Assembly (NCBI GenBank): GCA_949987565.1
Contig: OX465103.1
Location: forward strand, 7,011,384 to 7,075,383
Length of the DNA stretch: 64,000 nt
Reading direction: 5' to 3'
Source of the DNA: Luidia sarsii
Lineage: Eukaryota > Echinodermata > Asteroidea > Paxillosida > Luidiidae
Shown: one piece after another, positions 13,689 to 26,400 of the stretch
How positions within the stretch are numbered: position 1 is the first letter of the stretch
Layout: each line of letters starts with the position of its first letter
The notes under the pieces: generated by a model
What the model was told of the DNA's origin: nothing
Databases searched by the model: none
What the model saw: the letters and a program-made list of their open reading frames with translations, nothing else
Program-made: the position numbers and the translations under genes

Positions 13689-14174
13689 AGGGTGCAGAAC
13701 ACTAAATAGAGCTCCCATTGAACACTGTACAAAAACACTCACTTTCAAAGCCAATTATCCCATGCCCAAAAGTCTCTCAGTTCTTTTAGCTATACTTAAA
13801 ATTGTAGTTTGGACCTTCATCTCTCAGATTCTTTTCAATTTTAGTGCCCTTAGCCGATTACATTTTTTGCTAATTACCCCCAGAAAAAAACACCCCCAAA
13901 ATGTCTAGTCGTCCAAGCCGAATTTCTGCAAGGATTTTGAGATGGACCCCTCCACTTCCGCAGCCAAATAGGGCCACATTTAAAGCTAGATATGGTCCAA
14001 ATTTCATACCAAATTGAAGAGTGAACCCCCAGGTTGTCTTAAGCTTCACTTGTTCTACAATGTATCAGTTAATTAGCCTCCAAAGACCCCTTATTAAAAA
14101 AAAGTTGTGGGTACACACTTTATGATAATCAGCTCGGCGGAGCCATCTTGGATGGATTTTGTGTGCTGCACCCT
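13689..14174 (+). mobile_element. MITE family 1, copy 2 (486 bp)
   Basis: Begins AGGGTGCAGAACACTAAA and ends with the imperfect inverted partner (TTTTGTGTGCTGCACCCT). It has exactly the length of the copy at 16814-17299 and reads almost base for base the same, so one arose recently. The flanking TTATA and TATAA extend the inverted repeat. No transposase is present. Confidence 0.9.
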
Positions 14175-15819
14175 ATAAGGGGGCTAAACTTTAGAGTTGG
14201 GTCACAAAATTGGGCTTAAAATGTGGCAGAGATGGTACTGATGCAACGTGTGAAAATAAAATTGAAAAAAAGTATTGCGTTTGTCCGCAGTGATTGAAAA
14301 TGTGATGGGTGGGGGCCCATGCCTTTGTGCACAGTCTGGCATGAGAAACCCCTGCATAACAATGTGTACACTATAGGGACAAGTCATAAGTTTCATCCAA
14401 ATTCCCCCTTAATTAGTTGTTCTTGTGTCATAATTTTGATGTTACAGTAATCGCGACATTACAAACTGTGTAATTAATCAACAGGAGGGGGCACAGAGTG
14501 TCAAAGAGGTGTCAAAGAGGTGTCAAAATACAGGGGGCGGAGAGGGGGGGGGGAGGTTTTACTTTCCTCACATTATCAATTACCACACATTAATATTGAG
14601 TCTTATTTTGCAATTGACTTGGGTAAGGGAAATGCATGGGTCATCTTCACAACACTTTCTGACTCAAACTGACCACCCTGCCCATTAAAGTGGTAAAAGG
14701 GGGGTCGGGAGTGGGCGGAGCTTGTTGGCTGCCATCACTGTAAGTTGACTTCTGGTTGATGTGGCATGACCTCTGGGCTCTTTCAACAGGTGGATGGTAT
14801 TGCTGAGTCCCCTTGGGTTGCTAGGGAGATGTTGGGGAGGGGGTTGATGTTGGGTATTTTTGAAACTACATCTCACAGCCCTTAAAATACCTTCTAATTG
14901 CCCAAATTAGGGCAGGGATGCTTCCTGGCTGTGCGAGTGGGCCCGTTACTTGAAAACAAGCATTTCCAACTTGTTATTATAATAATTAAATTTGCACATA
15001 ATGGCAAAAATACTACAAAAGGGGACAGTGTTCTTGGTACATGATCAGAATTACTTTATGAACCTGAATATACCACTCATTGCATCAATTGCCTAATTAT
15101 GGACAGAGGTTGACGAGCATTTACAAGATGCGAAAGTCTTAGCTCAAAACGACACAACCATTTGGCACCCGATGAAGGAGGCACGCCCTGTTCAAATCAA
15201 CACCGAGACATGCCAGCTAGGCTGATAAACTGGTAATTACATCCAATGAATCTTACAAATGAATGAGGTGAATTATGTTATGATGCAGTACAAACTGCAT
15301 AGGAGGACTGCAGGAATGTGACGCTGCTTCGCTTCGCTCGAAAGATGAAGTGATGACTCTGGTTGACGAGATCCACCGTATGACTGTGAATTATGTAGCC
15401 GAAACATCTGGACATGCAGACACAGCCAGTTAGTGGACCAGATCAACACAGAGCAAGTTATTGACTTGTTGACACAGAGCTCAGTGGAACTGTGTTCTAG
15501 AAAGCTGCACTTGAACATCAGCAGACACACCCTCGACGTGGTAGCACACTCCGAGTCCAAGAACCGGCTGAGGAGTGTAGACTTGGCCGTCTCAGACACA
15601 CTGTCATGTGACGAGTACATTGTGAGAGCAAGATATGAGACTAATTAGGCATATCAGTGATAACGCTGTTCACGATAAATGTCTGTGCAGGTTGGTCTTT
15701 AATTAAATGGTTTCTACCAACACCTTGTCAACAAATGGGGGCAACAAATTTGCAGATATATCACCACGAGTAACACTTGCAAAGACATGGCAGAAAAAAA
15801 GTAAGACAATCTAGGTTTA
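14175..15819. other. Intergenic, no gene seen
   Basis: Contains a poly-G stretch near 14540-14555 and a run of GGTGTCAAAGA repeats near 14500. Open frames at 15273-15648 overlap on both strands and show no domain, so I do not call them. Confidence 0.4.
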
Positions 15820-16096
15820 GGGATGGGTATATGATTTTAGGGGTTGGGTCTGGATTAGGGTTAGGGTGAGGATTGGGGTAAGGGTTAGAGTCAGGGCAAG
15901 GGATAGGGCCAGTTAGGGTTAGGCCTAGGTTAGGGTCAGGGTTAGGGGTAGGGGTAGGGTTAGGGTTAGGGTTAGGGTTAGGCTTAGGCTTAGGGTTAGG
16001 GTTAGGGTTAGGGTTAGGGTTAGAGTTAGGGTTAGGGTTAGGCTTAGGGTTAGGCTTAGGGTTAGGGTTGGGGTTAGGGCTAGGATTAGGGTTTGC
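15820..16096 (+). repeat. Interstitial telomere-like (TTAGGG)n array
   Basis: About 275 bp of TTAGGG units. The best-preserved stretches (15955-16080) are perfect or carry single changes (TTAGGC, TTGGGG); the left side is degenerate. TTAGGG is the usual metazoan telomere unit outside arthropods and nematodes. The array lies between two nearly identical MITE copies. Confidence 0.95.
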
Positions 16097-16813
16097 TTAA
16101 ACTGCAGGTAGCAGGATTAAAAGCACTCTCACATACCACTGGATATAGCTCTGATATTCACAATTCCCCTGACTGCATTTCTTCCCGGAAATGCTTGCAG
16201 TTTTGTGACACGAGAGAAATGGTCCATATTCACAGAAGTTGTGGCATAGGAGACTCACAATATTTCAGGGTACGTAGTACTTCCTCTCCGTGTGATGTGA
16301 ACCTTTTTATAAATACGCGGTGTTGGGCCGGTATTGCTGCTTCACGAGCAAACATTCGTCAGTCCGTATCCATCACCGTCGTACGTACACGTATCCATGC
16401 CAAACACTGGCAGGTTTTTAATTCTCGGTTTTGGTTTTTTTTCGTGGGAGGGAGGGGCTGGCAGCTGCTCATTATGGGATCCACGCTGTCACTGCTCCTG
16501 ACATAATCCTCGTTATGACATTAGTCTCCCCCAGCAACTTAAAAACACCCCTCAAAAAACCCCAACCCCCCAAAACAACAAACATGTTTCGTTTTACTAT
16601 ATAGTTGTATTGTATTATGCACTGTTTACATTATAACTGCCAATATTTTCTTAAGAACGGTGTTTTAATTAATAAAAACTCACTTCACCTCATGTAAATG
16701 TCTGAAAACACTCCTCTAAGTGAGGCTCTGTCCTTACTTTGACTCCACGGATCGTTTGTAAACAATCCTGCCATTTTTAAATCACCCTCCAAAATGGCCG
16801 CCATCCTTACTAT

Positions 16814-17299
16814 AGGGTGCAGAACACTAAATAGAGCTCCCATTGAACACTGTACAAAAACACTCACTTTCAAAGCCAATTATCCCATGCCCAAAAGTCT
16901 CTCAGTTCTTTTAGCTATACTTAAAATTGTAGTTTGGACCTTCATCTCTCAGATTCTTTTCAATTTTAGTGCCCTTAGCCGATTACATTTTTTGCTAATT
17001 ACCCCCAGAAAAAAACACCCCCAAAATGTCTAGTCGTCCAAGCCGAATTTCTGCAAGGATTTTGAGATGGACCCCTCCACTTCCGCAGCCAAATAGGGCC
17101 ACATTTAAAGCTAGATATGGTCCAAATTTCATACCAAATTGAAGAGTGAACCCCCAGGTTGTCTTAAGCTTCACTTGTTCTACAATGTATCAGTTAATTA
17201 GCCTCCAAAGACCCCTTATTAAAAAAAAGTTGTGGGTACACACTTTATGATAATCAGCTCGGCGGAGCCATCTTGGATGGATTTTGTGTGCTGCACCCT
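16814..17299 (+). mobile_element. MITE family 1, copy 3 (486 bp)
   Basis: Same ends and length as 13689-14174, same orientation, almost identical. TTACT lies close to both ends (left 16807-16811, right 17299-17303) and may be a target duplication, if the element is taken to begin ATAGGG. Confidence 0.9.
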
Positions 17300-18179
17300 T
17301 ACTGACGACACTGCCTCTTTAGCCGTGTCGCGTAATTCTGAAGCGCATAAAGATTTCCCGCGCTAAACAGCATGTAAGCAACCATACACCCTCGAGTGAC
17401 GTTGTTTACCTTGGGTTTGTATTCCACTCATTGTCCGCCGAAAAAAAATGGGCCCACAGTTGGTACCTGGTATAACCGGTACTTACAATGTATTTCTTTC
17501 GTTCTCGTGACGTGATGTCCTTACACCAAATGCGAGTGGTTAATGCTGTAAACCTATATGGTGTGTGATACGATGCTGTTAATTATCAGTGGATAACGTT
17601 CACCATACGATTCCGACCACGTACAGTATACATACACGTACACCTTTGCACACCGTCGGATAGTCGCTGAGCGACAGGTCCGAGAGCCCGACAACTATTA
17701 TCGTTCATGGGTCACCATTCCCGATAGCCTGCGATGCATTGCGACCCGGCGATAGGCCAATGGGTCGCTAATACCGCCGATAAAATACACACGATGCTAG
17801 AAGGGCGCATTCCAACAAGTATCCCCCTCCCCCGCAGAGTGCTTCTCCGCATTCTTCATTCAGAAAATAACTAATATCTAACTCCATCGGGCAGATTTTT
17901 TCCCCCGTTGGTAAAAACAATGGCACACAATGTATAACCTTTCTTGCTCCTTGGTAGAACCATAATATCCTTGCCGTCAACACCTCTGCTTCCCCCGTGG
18001 GAGACTCGGGCCCGCCGAAACCAGCCCTGTACACCTCAGCCCCGGGCGTCGTCCCACTACAAGACCCGCACATTCCTGAGACCAGGCGGCTCCGACCAAG
18101 GGGGTAGGAGCACAGTGCAGCCCTCCCGAAGCCGCCGCTCCAGTCCCGACCCAGGCGACCTTGGGGTTAATGACGTTAC
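17300..18179. other. Intergenic DNA upstream of SLC6-B
   Basis: No gene recognised. The composition is relatively G+C rich with several CG dinucleotides, ahead of the pyrimidine-rich tract. It may include distal promoter sequence of SLC6-B, but I see no defined core element. Confidence 0.3.
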
Positions 18180-18790
18180 TCCATCTCCCCACTCTCTCTA
18201 TTCTATCTTCTGTCTGCCCGTGCTCTGTCTACGCCTGTGTTTGTGTGTTTGTGTGTGTGTCTCTCTCTCTCCCAATCTCTCTCTCTCCCTCTTCCAATCT
18301 CTATCTTTCTCCCTCTCACTCTCTCTCTCGCTCTCTCGCCCTTTGTCCCTCTCATTCTCTCTCGCTCTCTCGATCTCCCATCTCTATCCCTCCATCCCTG
18401 TCTATCTGTCTATTTGTCTGTCTGACTACCTGTCTCTCTCTCCCCATCTCTGTCCCCTCTCACTCTCTCCCTTGATCACCCCTCTCTCTATCCCTCCATC
18501 CCCGCCTATCTGTCTATAATTGGTCGGTCTGTCTGTCCATGGTCTGCCCTCCCTCTACCTCCATGGTCTGTCTGTCTGCCTGCCTGTCTCTATCTCTCTC
18601 TATATAGGCCTATATATCCCCTCTCTCTTTCTCTCTCTCTTTCTCTCCCCCTCTCTATCCATGCTCTATCCCTCCATCCCCGTCTGTCTGTCAGTCTGTC
18701 TGTCCATGGTCTGTCTGCCCCTTTTTATAGCTCCATGGTCTGTCTGTCTGTCTCCCCCTCTCCCTCTATCTCTCTATGAGCTTGTTTGCG
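18180..18790. repeat. CT-rich tract with (TG)n, (CTCT)n and (TCTG)n blocks
   Basis: Some 600 bp of almost pure pyrimidine on the + strand: CTCTCT, CTGTCTGTC and a short TGTGTG run. It ends about 450 bp before the SLC6-B start codon. The long open frames across it are low-complexity Ser/Leu/Cys artefacts. Confidence 0.9.
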
Positions 18791-19237
18791 CACGTCTTTC
18801 TCCCCACCCCAAGTTTCACAAAGTCTTTTCTTCAAGAATGCTGCGCACGCGCAGTTCAGCCGATGGCGCTTCAACCCTCATTGTCCTCCAAGACATGGCT
18901 TGGCGTTGCAGCACTAGCAAGGCATGCGGTACAAGCGTGAGAGGATTTTAGTCGAAACACTGCGCCATTTGACGTGCTTGTAAAAACGTGTATGGAAATC
19001 TTTTTGGGTGTACCAAAGTGGTCTTCAATCGTGGACATTCTGGACGGGGAAGTAGACGTGATGAGGCAGGGAACACTTTGACATTTTGCTGCCGGTGGTG
19101 GAGATTTTTTCCGGTATTTTATGGGAAGAAGATGAGATCGTCCACTCAAGGAGTTGAGGTGAGGTAGAGCAGGCCAGAGCTACACCGATCAGACACGTGC
19201 GTTACTGTGAACAAAGCTTCCCTTTTCCGGGCAGGAA

Positions 19238-20366
19238 ATGTCTGGGCGCGAGGATGACCGGCCGAGTCCCGACCGCAGCGGCGTGGCGGCGGGGGACGGT
19301 GGTGTCGACGGGGCGCCACGGAGCGATCCTCCGCCGATGGCCGGCGAGTCAGCCCCGGCGACCTACGCCGGGGAGGAGGTCGAGGCGGCGGCCGGCCTCC
19401 TGGACGAAGACCCGGCCTCGCTGGGCGCGAACGGGACCCTGGAGCCCCTGAACATGGCCAAAGACGGGGACGCCCCGCGCGACCACGGCGAGGGCAGCGC
19501 GGCGGGAGAGTCGTGGGCAGATGAGGACGAGGTGGACCGTGGCGGCTGGGGCAACAAGCTGGACTTCATCATGGCCTGCATCGGCTACGCGGTGGGCCTG
19601 GGCAACGTGTGGAGGTTCCCCTACCTCTGCTACAAGAACGGAGGAGGTAACGTAAACTGTACCCCCTTATTACATGTATACCTCATTTTTTATTCTTAAA
19701 ACAACATTAAAATGGTAAATACAGCCCAGCCAGTACTTGCTTCCAGTACACTGTACACTGTACCTATAGGTCCACCTCACCGGGACCCAGCCATGTTGGC
19801 ATACGAGTTGTATCCCAACGGGCCCGGAGTATAGCCTATATACTATATAGGGACTACATACTACATAGTACATGGACTACTACTCCTGTCCTCCATGCAC
19901 AGAGCAAGTACACAGATGCAGTTATACATTTGAATATGCTAACATAATAATGTTGGCAATGGGAACTTAATTTGCACTCTTAACTCTTCCGTGGGAAAAA
20001 CTACTCTAAAGGAGATAATTATTTATTGCTTTAATTTGTACTATAGGCGGCTATTATATATAAACATCGGTGTTGGGAAAAGGGGGCTTCTATTCTAACA
20101 TATGAAATCAATATACATTGCGTGGATGATTGAAGACATAGGCCTACATTCCTTCTTGGTTTTTCAGACTGAAGTGAAGGCCTCAATCATGATGGGTGAT
20201 GAGCCGAAATCATTGAATTCGATTCGCACGATAATGCGTCTTTAATTCGACGAGTAGACTCTCGTTTCAATGATAGTAAAGCAGCTGCCTGTGATGATCA
20301 ATAATTGTACATAGATGTGATTTCATCCTTCACCTAATAGAGGGAGGAGAAGCAGGGAGGCAGAGG

Positions 20367-20415
<49 letters not shown>

Positions 20416-23400
20416 GGAGATGGGCTTGTCGGATAGGTATACCCACTCGATGACATTATCACAGGTCAACGGGTTCATTCCGTTAGCGTCTCCACTGCAC
20501 TGACGCGCAGCTGCCGTGGAATTTTACACGGAGCACCGGCGCGGGCCAACTCCCAGGGCCCGGCCAAGTTCATTAATGTAACTGCAAGGGCGCGAACCAG
20601 CCGATCTGCGTCGAGATAAACACTCTCAACGGGGCCCCCCAGAAACTCGCTTGACGGGGCAAAGCCCGGAATCATAGTGCAGTGATCTCTTGATTCTCTT
20701 CGCCTACCTTGCCAATGTTGCCATTGCCCGTGGAAGCTTGAAAGTTGAAGAGAAAAACATTTGTGCAAAGCCCGGCTGTTTAGGCGATTTCACTTTTCAG
20801 GGGTACGACTTAGTTGGAGAGGGCCCGGTGTCTAACATCGTGTCCCTCATGCATAAACTGTATCCAAGGAACACCGGGGGGGGGGGGGGTAGAGGTTTAT
20901 TGCTTTATATTCAATCATTTCCCAGATGTCACTTGGCCTCTTATCTAGGTCAAGATTGAGGTCGGTGCACCGTTGCTGACTCGGCTACATCTCCATTGAT
21001 GAATTGGATTTCATTAACGTGCCCCTGCACCTCTTATTAAACAACACTGATGATAGGATAACAAAATACCGTGCCTCGATCTATACCGGTACGGGTTGGG
21101 GGGGGGCTACTATTTTACACGCCAGAGCCGTGTAAAGGGCTGAGGTCAAACAGCCAGGTGCGCGTGTTATGGGCACGGCCGCCAGCCAGATATCTGGGAC
21201 ACGTCGCGGCCATACCCAAATAAGACTTCCCCCTGACGACGCGGGAAATGAAGCTGTCATCGCCCGGCCCCCGTTTGGGAATAGGCCATCACGACGGCCA
21301 GGTTCACTGACCGTGGAGTACCCGGTCACGTAGCGTGGCAGTGTTGTGAAAGATAAGAGAAAAGAAAAATACCTTCAAGCCTCCTTATCAAAGAGTACGA
21401 AAACACCACATCCAATATCACTTTTGTAGTTCAAAATAAAGAATATGGGCTATAGCCATTCGCACACCTCAGCTACCGGAACTAGATGTTGTTCTTCCGC
21501 CACCAAATAGCTTCCTTGGTAACCACGTCGGCGCGGGGGGCAGTGGTATAACACAGATTGCCACGAGGACCAGGAGTCCTCAGGGTGTACAAAGGTCAGC
21601 CCGACCAAACGGTGACCTTGTCATTTCGACGAGACTGGCCGCAGTCTGTGTTCTGTACGCTGTCCCCATGCAGTGTGAGTCCATCATTGGGGAACCACAG
21701 CGGGAACGGGTACCAGCATAGGGATTCTTACCACGCCACTTTTCAATAATCCTTTCTTCACCGCATGCGGCGTACGCGTATTCGTAGACGCTCAATTTCC
21801 ACGCAGTGTGAGATTTTTTTTTCGGCAGCGGGCAGAAATGGCGCGAGTTTGATTTGAAGTCGTCTCGGCGCAGTGGGACGCGTGCAAATGGGGCTAATTG
21901 GGTGTCCTACCTGTTCGCTATGGGGAACTCACGAGCATCGCTCGCTTGACAAAGTATACAGTACAGTACACCCCTCCCAGTTCGTCGTGGCCTCACCTGG
22001 GGGAGATCGCCGACCACCATCTGGTTTCAATGCGAGGGGTCGCAAGTCGTCCCAATTTCTATTTACTCCCAAGCCCAAGACAGAAGCCTGTATATACTTC
22101 TGTGTGGGCTCGGTAAGAAGCTTCAGCCAATAAAAATATAATGGGTGGGGAGAATTCCTTACGACTAAAAAAGAGCATGGAAATAGGGGAGCATTACATG
22201 TAATTTATAGAAGGTATGATCGATGGTTGGTTGGGAGGGGTGACTAGCGTATCGTGTTCGTGAAATAAGTTTTGAACTCAAGGTCAGAAAGCATGGAGAT
22301 AAACTCAGCAGACAAGAAGTACGCCAATACGTGTACAACATGCAGCAATGCCAGAATGCAGCCAACTGCATGCGGGCGAGATTGAGTAATCGATTCAATG
22401 AAAAGTGAGAGGCCTTGACGTGCCGCTTGTGGGACCGGGTGGAGATTTCTCAAAAGCAAAACCGTACACAGGATCCACTTGGCTGCAGTTCCAGTTCCTC
22501 TTGTGGGTGCGGAAACGGAAAAAGTGCACACCATCAAACCGAACGGCCACGCAGACCGAAACGGGGTGCCGGTGATGTGACTTGAAGTCAATCCGTTTTG
22601 TTCACTCTTGGTTTTTGTTTTGCTTTTTTTTTCCACTGACCAGGCGCCTTCTTGGTTCCCTATTTCATCTCGCTGGTAGCATGCGGGGTACCAATGTTCT
22701 TCATGGAGGTATCGATGGGGCAGCTCCTACAGACGGGCGGCATTGGCACGTGGGACGTCTTTCCCGCGCTCAAAGGTAACGTCTTTCCCGCTCTCAAAGG
22801 CGGTGTTTTTTTTTTTTTAATTTTTCTGCTGAGTTCCGCTAATCGGCGCCTACACTGGCTGCATTTCCTCTGCCAGACTTACGACCGCTTTACCTACACA
22901 CCTGTTGGGTGTCGATCCCCCAGTCAGAAATAGGTCAACTTGCCAGTCGTCTGATGGAGAAAAAATTGCAGGCCTCCATCTCCCAACTCTTTGACAGATG
23001 GAAGGGTGTCATTGGTAAGAGGAAAGACAAAACAGAGGGGCTGTCAAAACACTTATAGGTGCCGGATAGAGTCACTTGAGATCGTCTCAGAGGCCGACGT
23101 CTCTGTTTTCTCTGTACACACTGGAAACGGGACATTTCTGTTCTCGGCTCAAAGTCGCTTTAGGGCTGTGGGCTCCATAAGTGCTTCGCTCGTCATTTTG
23201 TTTTTAAAACTCTCAGTGAAGGCAAACAAAATGTTTCGGATAGCTCGAAGTTTCTTCACCCCTGCATTTATAGCACAGTGTGCTATTTTTTTTGAAGCCA
23301 CACCCCCTCCTCAGACGTCTACCTTGGCAGATCAGAATAGAATGAAAAACCAGGTGATGCGATTTTAAAGGGGAAGGGTCGTCGTCGTAAAGCATCCAAG

Positions 23401-26400
23401 GGTCTGTTTGGTGTTCGGTTCTATATAGGTATTTGACGTTAGTTGCTTTTTTTTTTTTGCTAGCTTGTGTCTTCTGGCTTGTGACTTTCGGTCTTTTACC
23501 GCTGGCCTGTTGTAATTGGCTTTTGGCTGTTGCCATTGTCTTTGGGCAATTAAAGGGAATACAGATTAACAGAAAGGTTGATTTATTGAAGTATCGCTTC
23601 CTATCTGATTCAGAGAACATCAGCACTTTCAATATGCAGACGACAAATGAGCCGATACATCGAAATCAATCAATTGATATAGCCTAGGCATTTGCCTGTG
23701 GTCTTCTCCCAAAATAATTTCCTAATTAAACGAAATGTAATGAAATGAATTTGAAGTTTAATTATGATTCTACCGAAAAACCACTAGCACTGAAGGACTT
23801 ACATTTCCCCCCTGTTTGACTTCCCTCCCAGTTAACTGCAAAATTTCCTACAAAAATGCCCTGAGGCGTGGACGGCGGGGCGCACTTATATAGGGAGTAG
23901 CCTCTTTTTAACAACAGACTCTCTCAAGTGTGACGAATAAATACCGGTGGCAGGTGCAATCTCAAGTAAGGCCGAAGTGCTATGTGGTTGTGAGGTAGAA
24001 TAATACAGCGCTTGAATCACGAGCGAGGCTCCCACCACTGCCCGCCTTTATATCGAAATGCTTTGGGATTTTAGCCTACCGCGCACTTGAACGGACGTAC
24101 AAAATGATCCTGTTGGTGTGCCAGTCTGAAGACTCTTCACGCCTCCGTTTTCCCGCAGGCGTGGGCATCGCCGCCGCCAATATAGCCGCCATGCTGAACA
24201 TCTACTACATCGTCATCTGCGCCTGGTCCATCTTCTACTTCTTCGCCTCCTTCAGCGACCCGCTGCCCTGGCACGGCTGCCTGAACGACTGGAACGACGA
24301 CTACTGCCTGGACCGGGAGCTGCAGGCCAACCTGAGCGCCCAGATCCGGAACCAGTCCTTCCTGTCCACCAACGGCACCCTGCTGCACAGGAACCTGTCC
24401 GAGTCGCCGGCCCAGCAGTACTGGGAGTATGTACCGGGAGTATGTAGGGGGGGGAGTCAGTTGACCAGCACATAGACTAGGGTTCGAGGAAATTGGTCAC
24501 TATTCATCGAGACGCTTTCATACGCCATTCGGCAACATGTCTCCCCACACCACGCCTTTGAAGATGAAGGATCTGCAGCCAATTCAGACAATTATCGTAG
24601 AATCCTCTCTTCTATAATTAGGTCATTGACCTTCTTCGCAGTCTCCTGATTTAGCATACTGTTCCGAAACGTTGAGTCCCTCGGCTCTCCACACAAATTC
24701 ACAGAATCACAGAATACCGGTATTCGTACATGTCACCACAATTCTCTTCCTAACTTACTCTCTTCACTGTAAATGTAGTAATCTCATGTATAGCCCTCTC
24801 CTCTTCTTCCTCTTCTCCCCTTCCCCTCACTTCCTTGTTTTCCTACTCCCCATTTTCCTCTGCTGCCCTCTTCTCTCTCCTCTACTCTCTATCCTGCTCC
24901 CCTCTCCCTCATCTTCCTCTTCCTCCCCAACTTCCCTCTGTTCTTCTTTCTCGTCCTCCTACTCCTTCCCTCATCTGCCTCTCCACCGCCTCCCTCTGTC
25001 TCTCATCATCGCACAGAAAGCGGGTGCTGAGTGTATCGAGTGGCATCGAAGAGATAGGAAGTATCCGATGGGAGTTGGTAGGATGCGTGGCCCTGGCCTG
25101 GGTCCTCACTTTCCTGTGCATCTGGAGAGGTGTCAAGACCACAGGCAAGGTTGGTCCATGAACATGAAGATCCGCCACAGTCAAGGCTATACTGGATTTC
25201 AAGTCCTCGTGTGACAGTTCAACGATAGCCCGTAGGCATATTGTGAAGCGTTCCATACTTCGAAGTAGTGTATAGGCCTATCAAAGAGTTGCCCTACACC
25301 AAGGTTCATGGCAGCATCTCGTCACACTAGTCGTACAGCCTAGACGAATGCCTCGAGTTCACCACTGGTGAATACGAGCTACCGGTACCACACCTCTCCA
25401 ACACTCCAGTACGAGAAAAAGACTTGCTGTAACACTGCAATAATGTACCCTTAAGGTTTTGACGTGTTCACGGTGCAGTTGACTAGTTTGGGAAATTGCC
25501 TACCATTCAAATCAAATACAAGACGAAACTGTGGAGGCAATGAGCCGAGTAGCTTGACGAGAGAGGGACTGGGAGTTCGTTGTCATTTACCACAAACGAA
25601 GAGGTTAATGAAGATGGCTACTACATTCATTTCACCAAAGGTCATTCGTGGACCCCCCATTGGCGTAAGTACTTGGCGCCCGCCGTGTGGGGCAGACTGT
25701 AATATGGCTTCTGAATAACCGAGTCTAAAGCTCAAGCTGCATGGTACCAGAAACCCCACGTAACAGTGCAACGATTTAGTTAAGAAATGCTTACACAAGG
25801 CCATGTCTTGGGCCTGGAAGTCTGGAACCATGTACTATTAAAATATTACAAAACTGTTCACATATTGACCATTCACTGACGTTTCAATTCCATTTCAATG
25901 CGATGTATGTATCCTTGGTCCAATGTTTGATCCAAAATGATGGGTGGCCCGTGTGTCATTGCAAGATTTCAAGTGTCCACAATGAGAGTGAAATGTGTGT
26001 TTCAGATAGTGTGGTTCACAGCGCTGGTGCCGTACGTGATTCTACTGATCCTTCTTATCAACGGTCTTCTACTGGAGGGCTCCATGGACGGCGTCTTCTT
26101 CTACATCACGCCGACGTTTGACAAGCTGGGAGAGCCCACGGTGAGTCTGTCTCCCACAAGCGCAGATATAAAGCTGCATGTTCGAGCGAAAATGTGCATA
26201 AGGCAGGATGGCTCACAGTCCGGTGCAGTGCTCGAGCAACTGACTACATGCAACCGCCATGCAAGCACTCATAGTCTGCTATCGTGCACTGCATTACGAT
26301 ATTGGTATAACGATAGGAATATAGGCCTCTGTGATGGAAAGAAAATGATGTGTTAAGATAACTAAAACGACGGGCAGCGATTGAGTTTTTCTTACATCCG

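Noticed and set aside
16093..16506. 137-codon open frame next to the telomere-like array
   Set aside because: No recognisable motif. It starts at the edge of the array and has no neighbouring exon.
13603..17033. Repeated peptide MPKSLSVLLAILK in two open frames
   Set aside because: The same frame recurs because both lie in copies of one non-coding MITE.
18161..18951. Ser/Leu-rich coding region before SLC6-B
   Set aside because: Low-complexity CT repeats open all frames. There is no domain and no conserved splice pattern.
19147..19237. TATA-type promoter for SLC6-B
   Set aside because: No convincing TATA, Inr or DPE set could be placed by eye, so no promoter is annotated.
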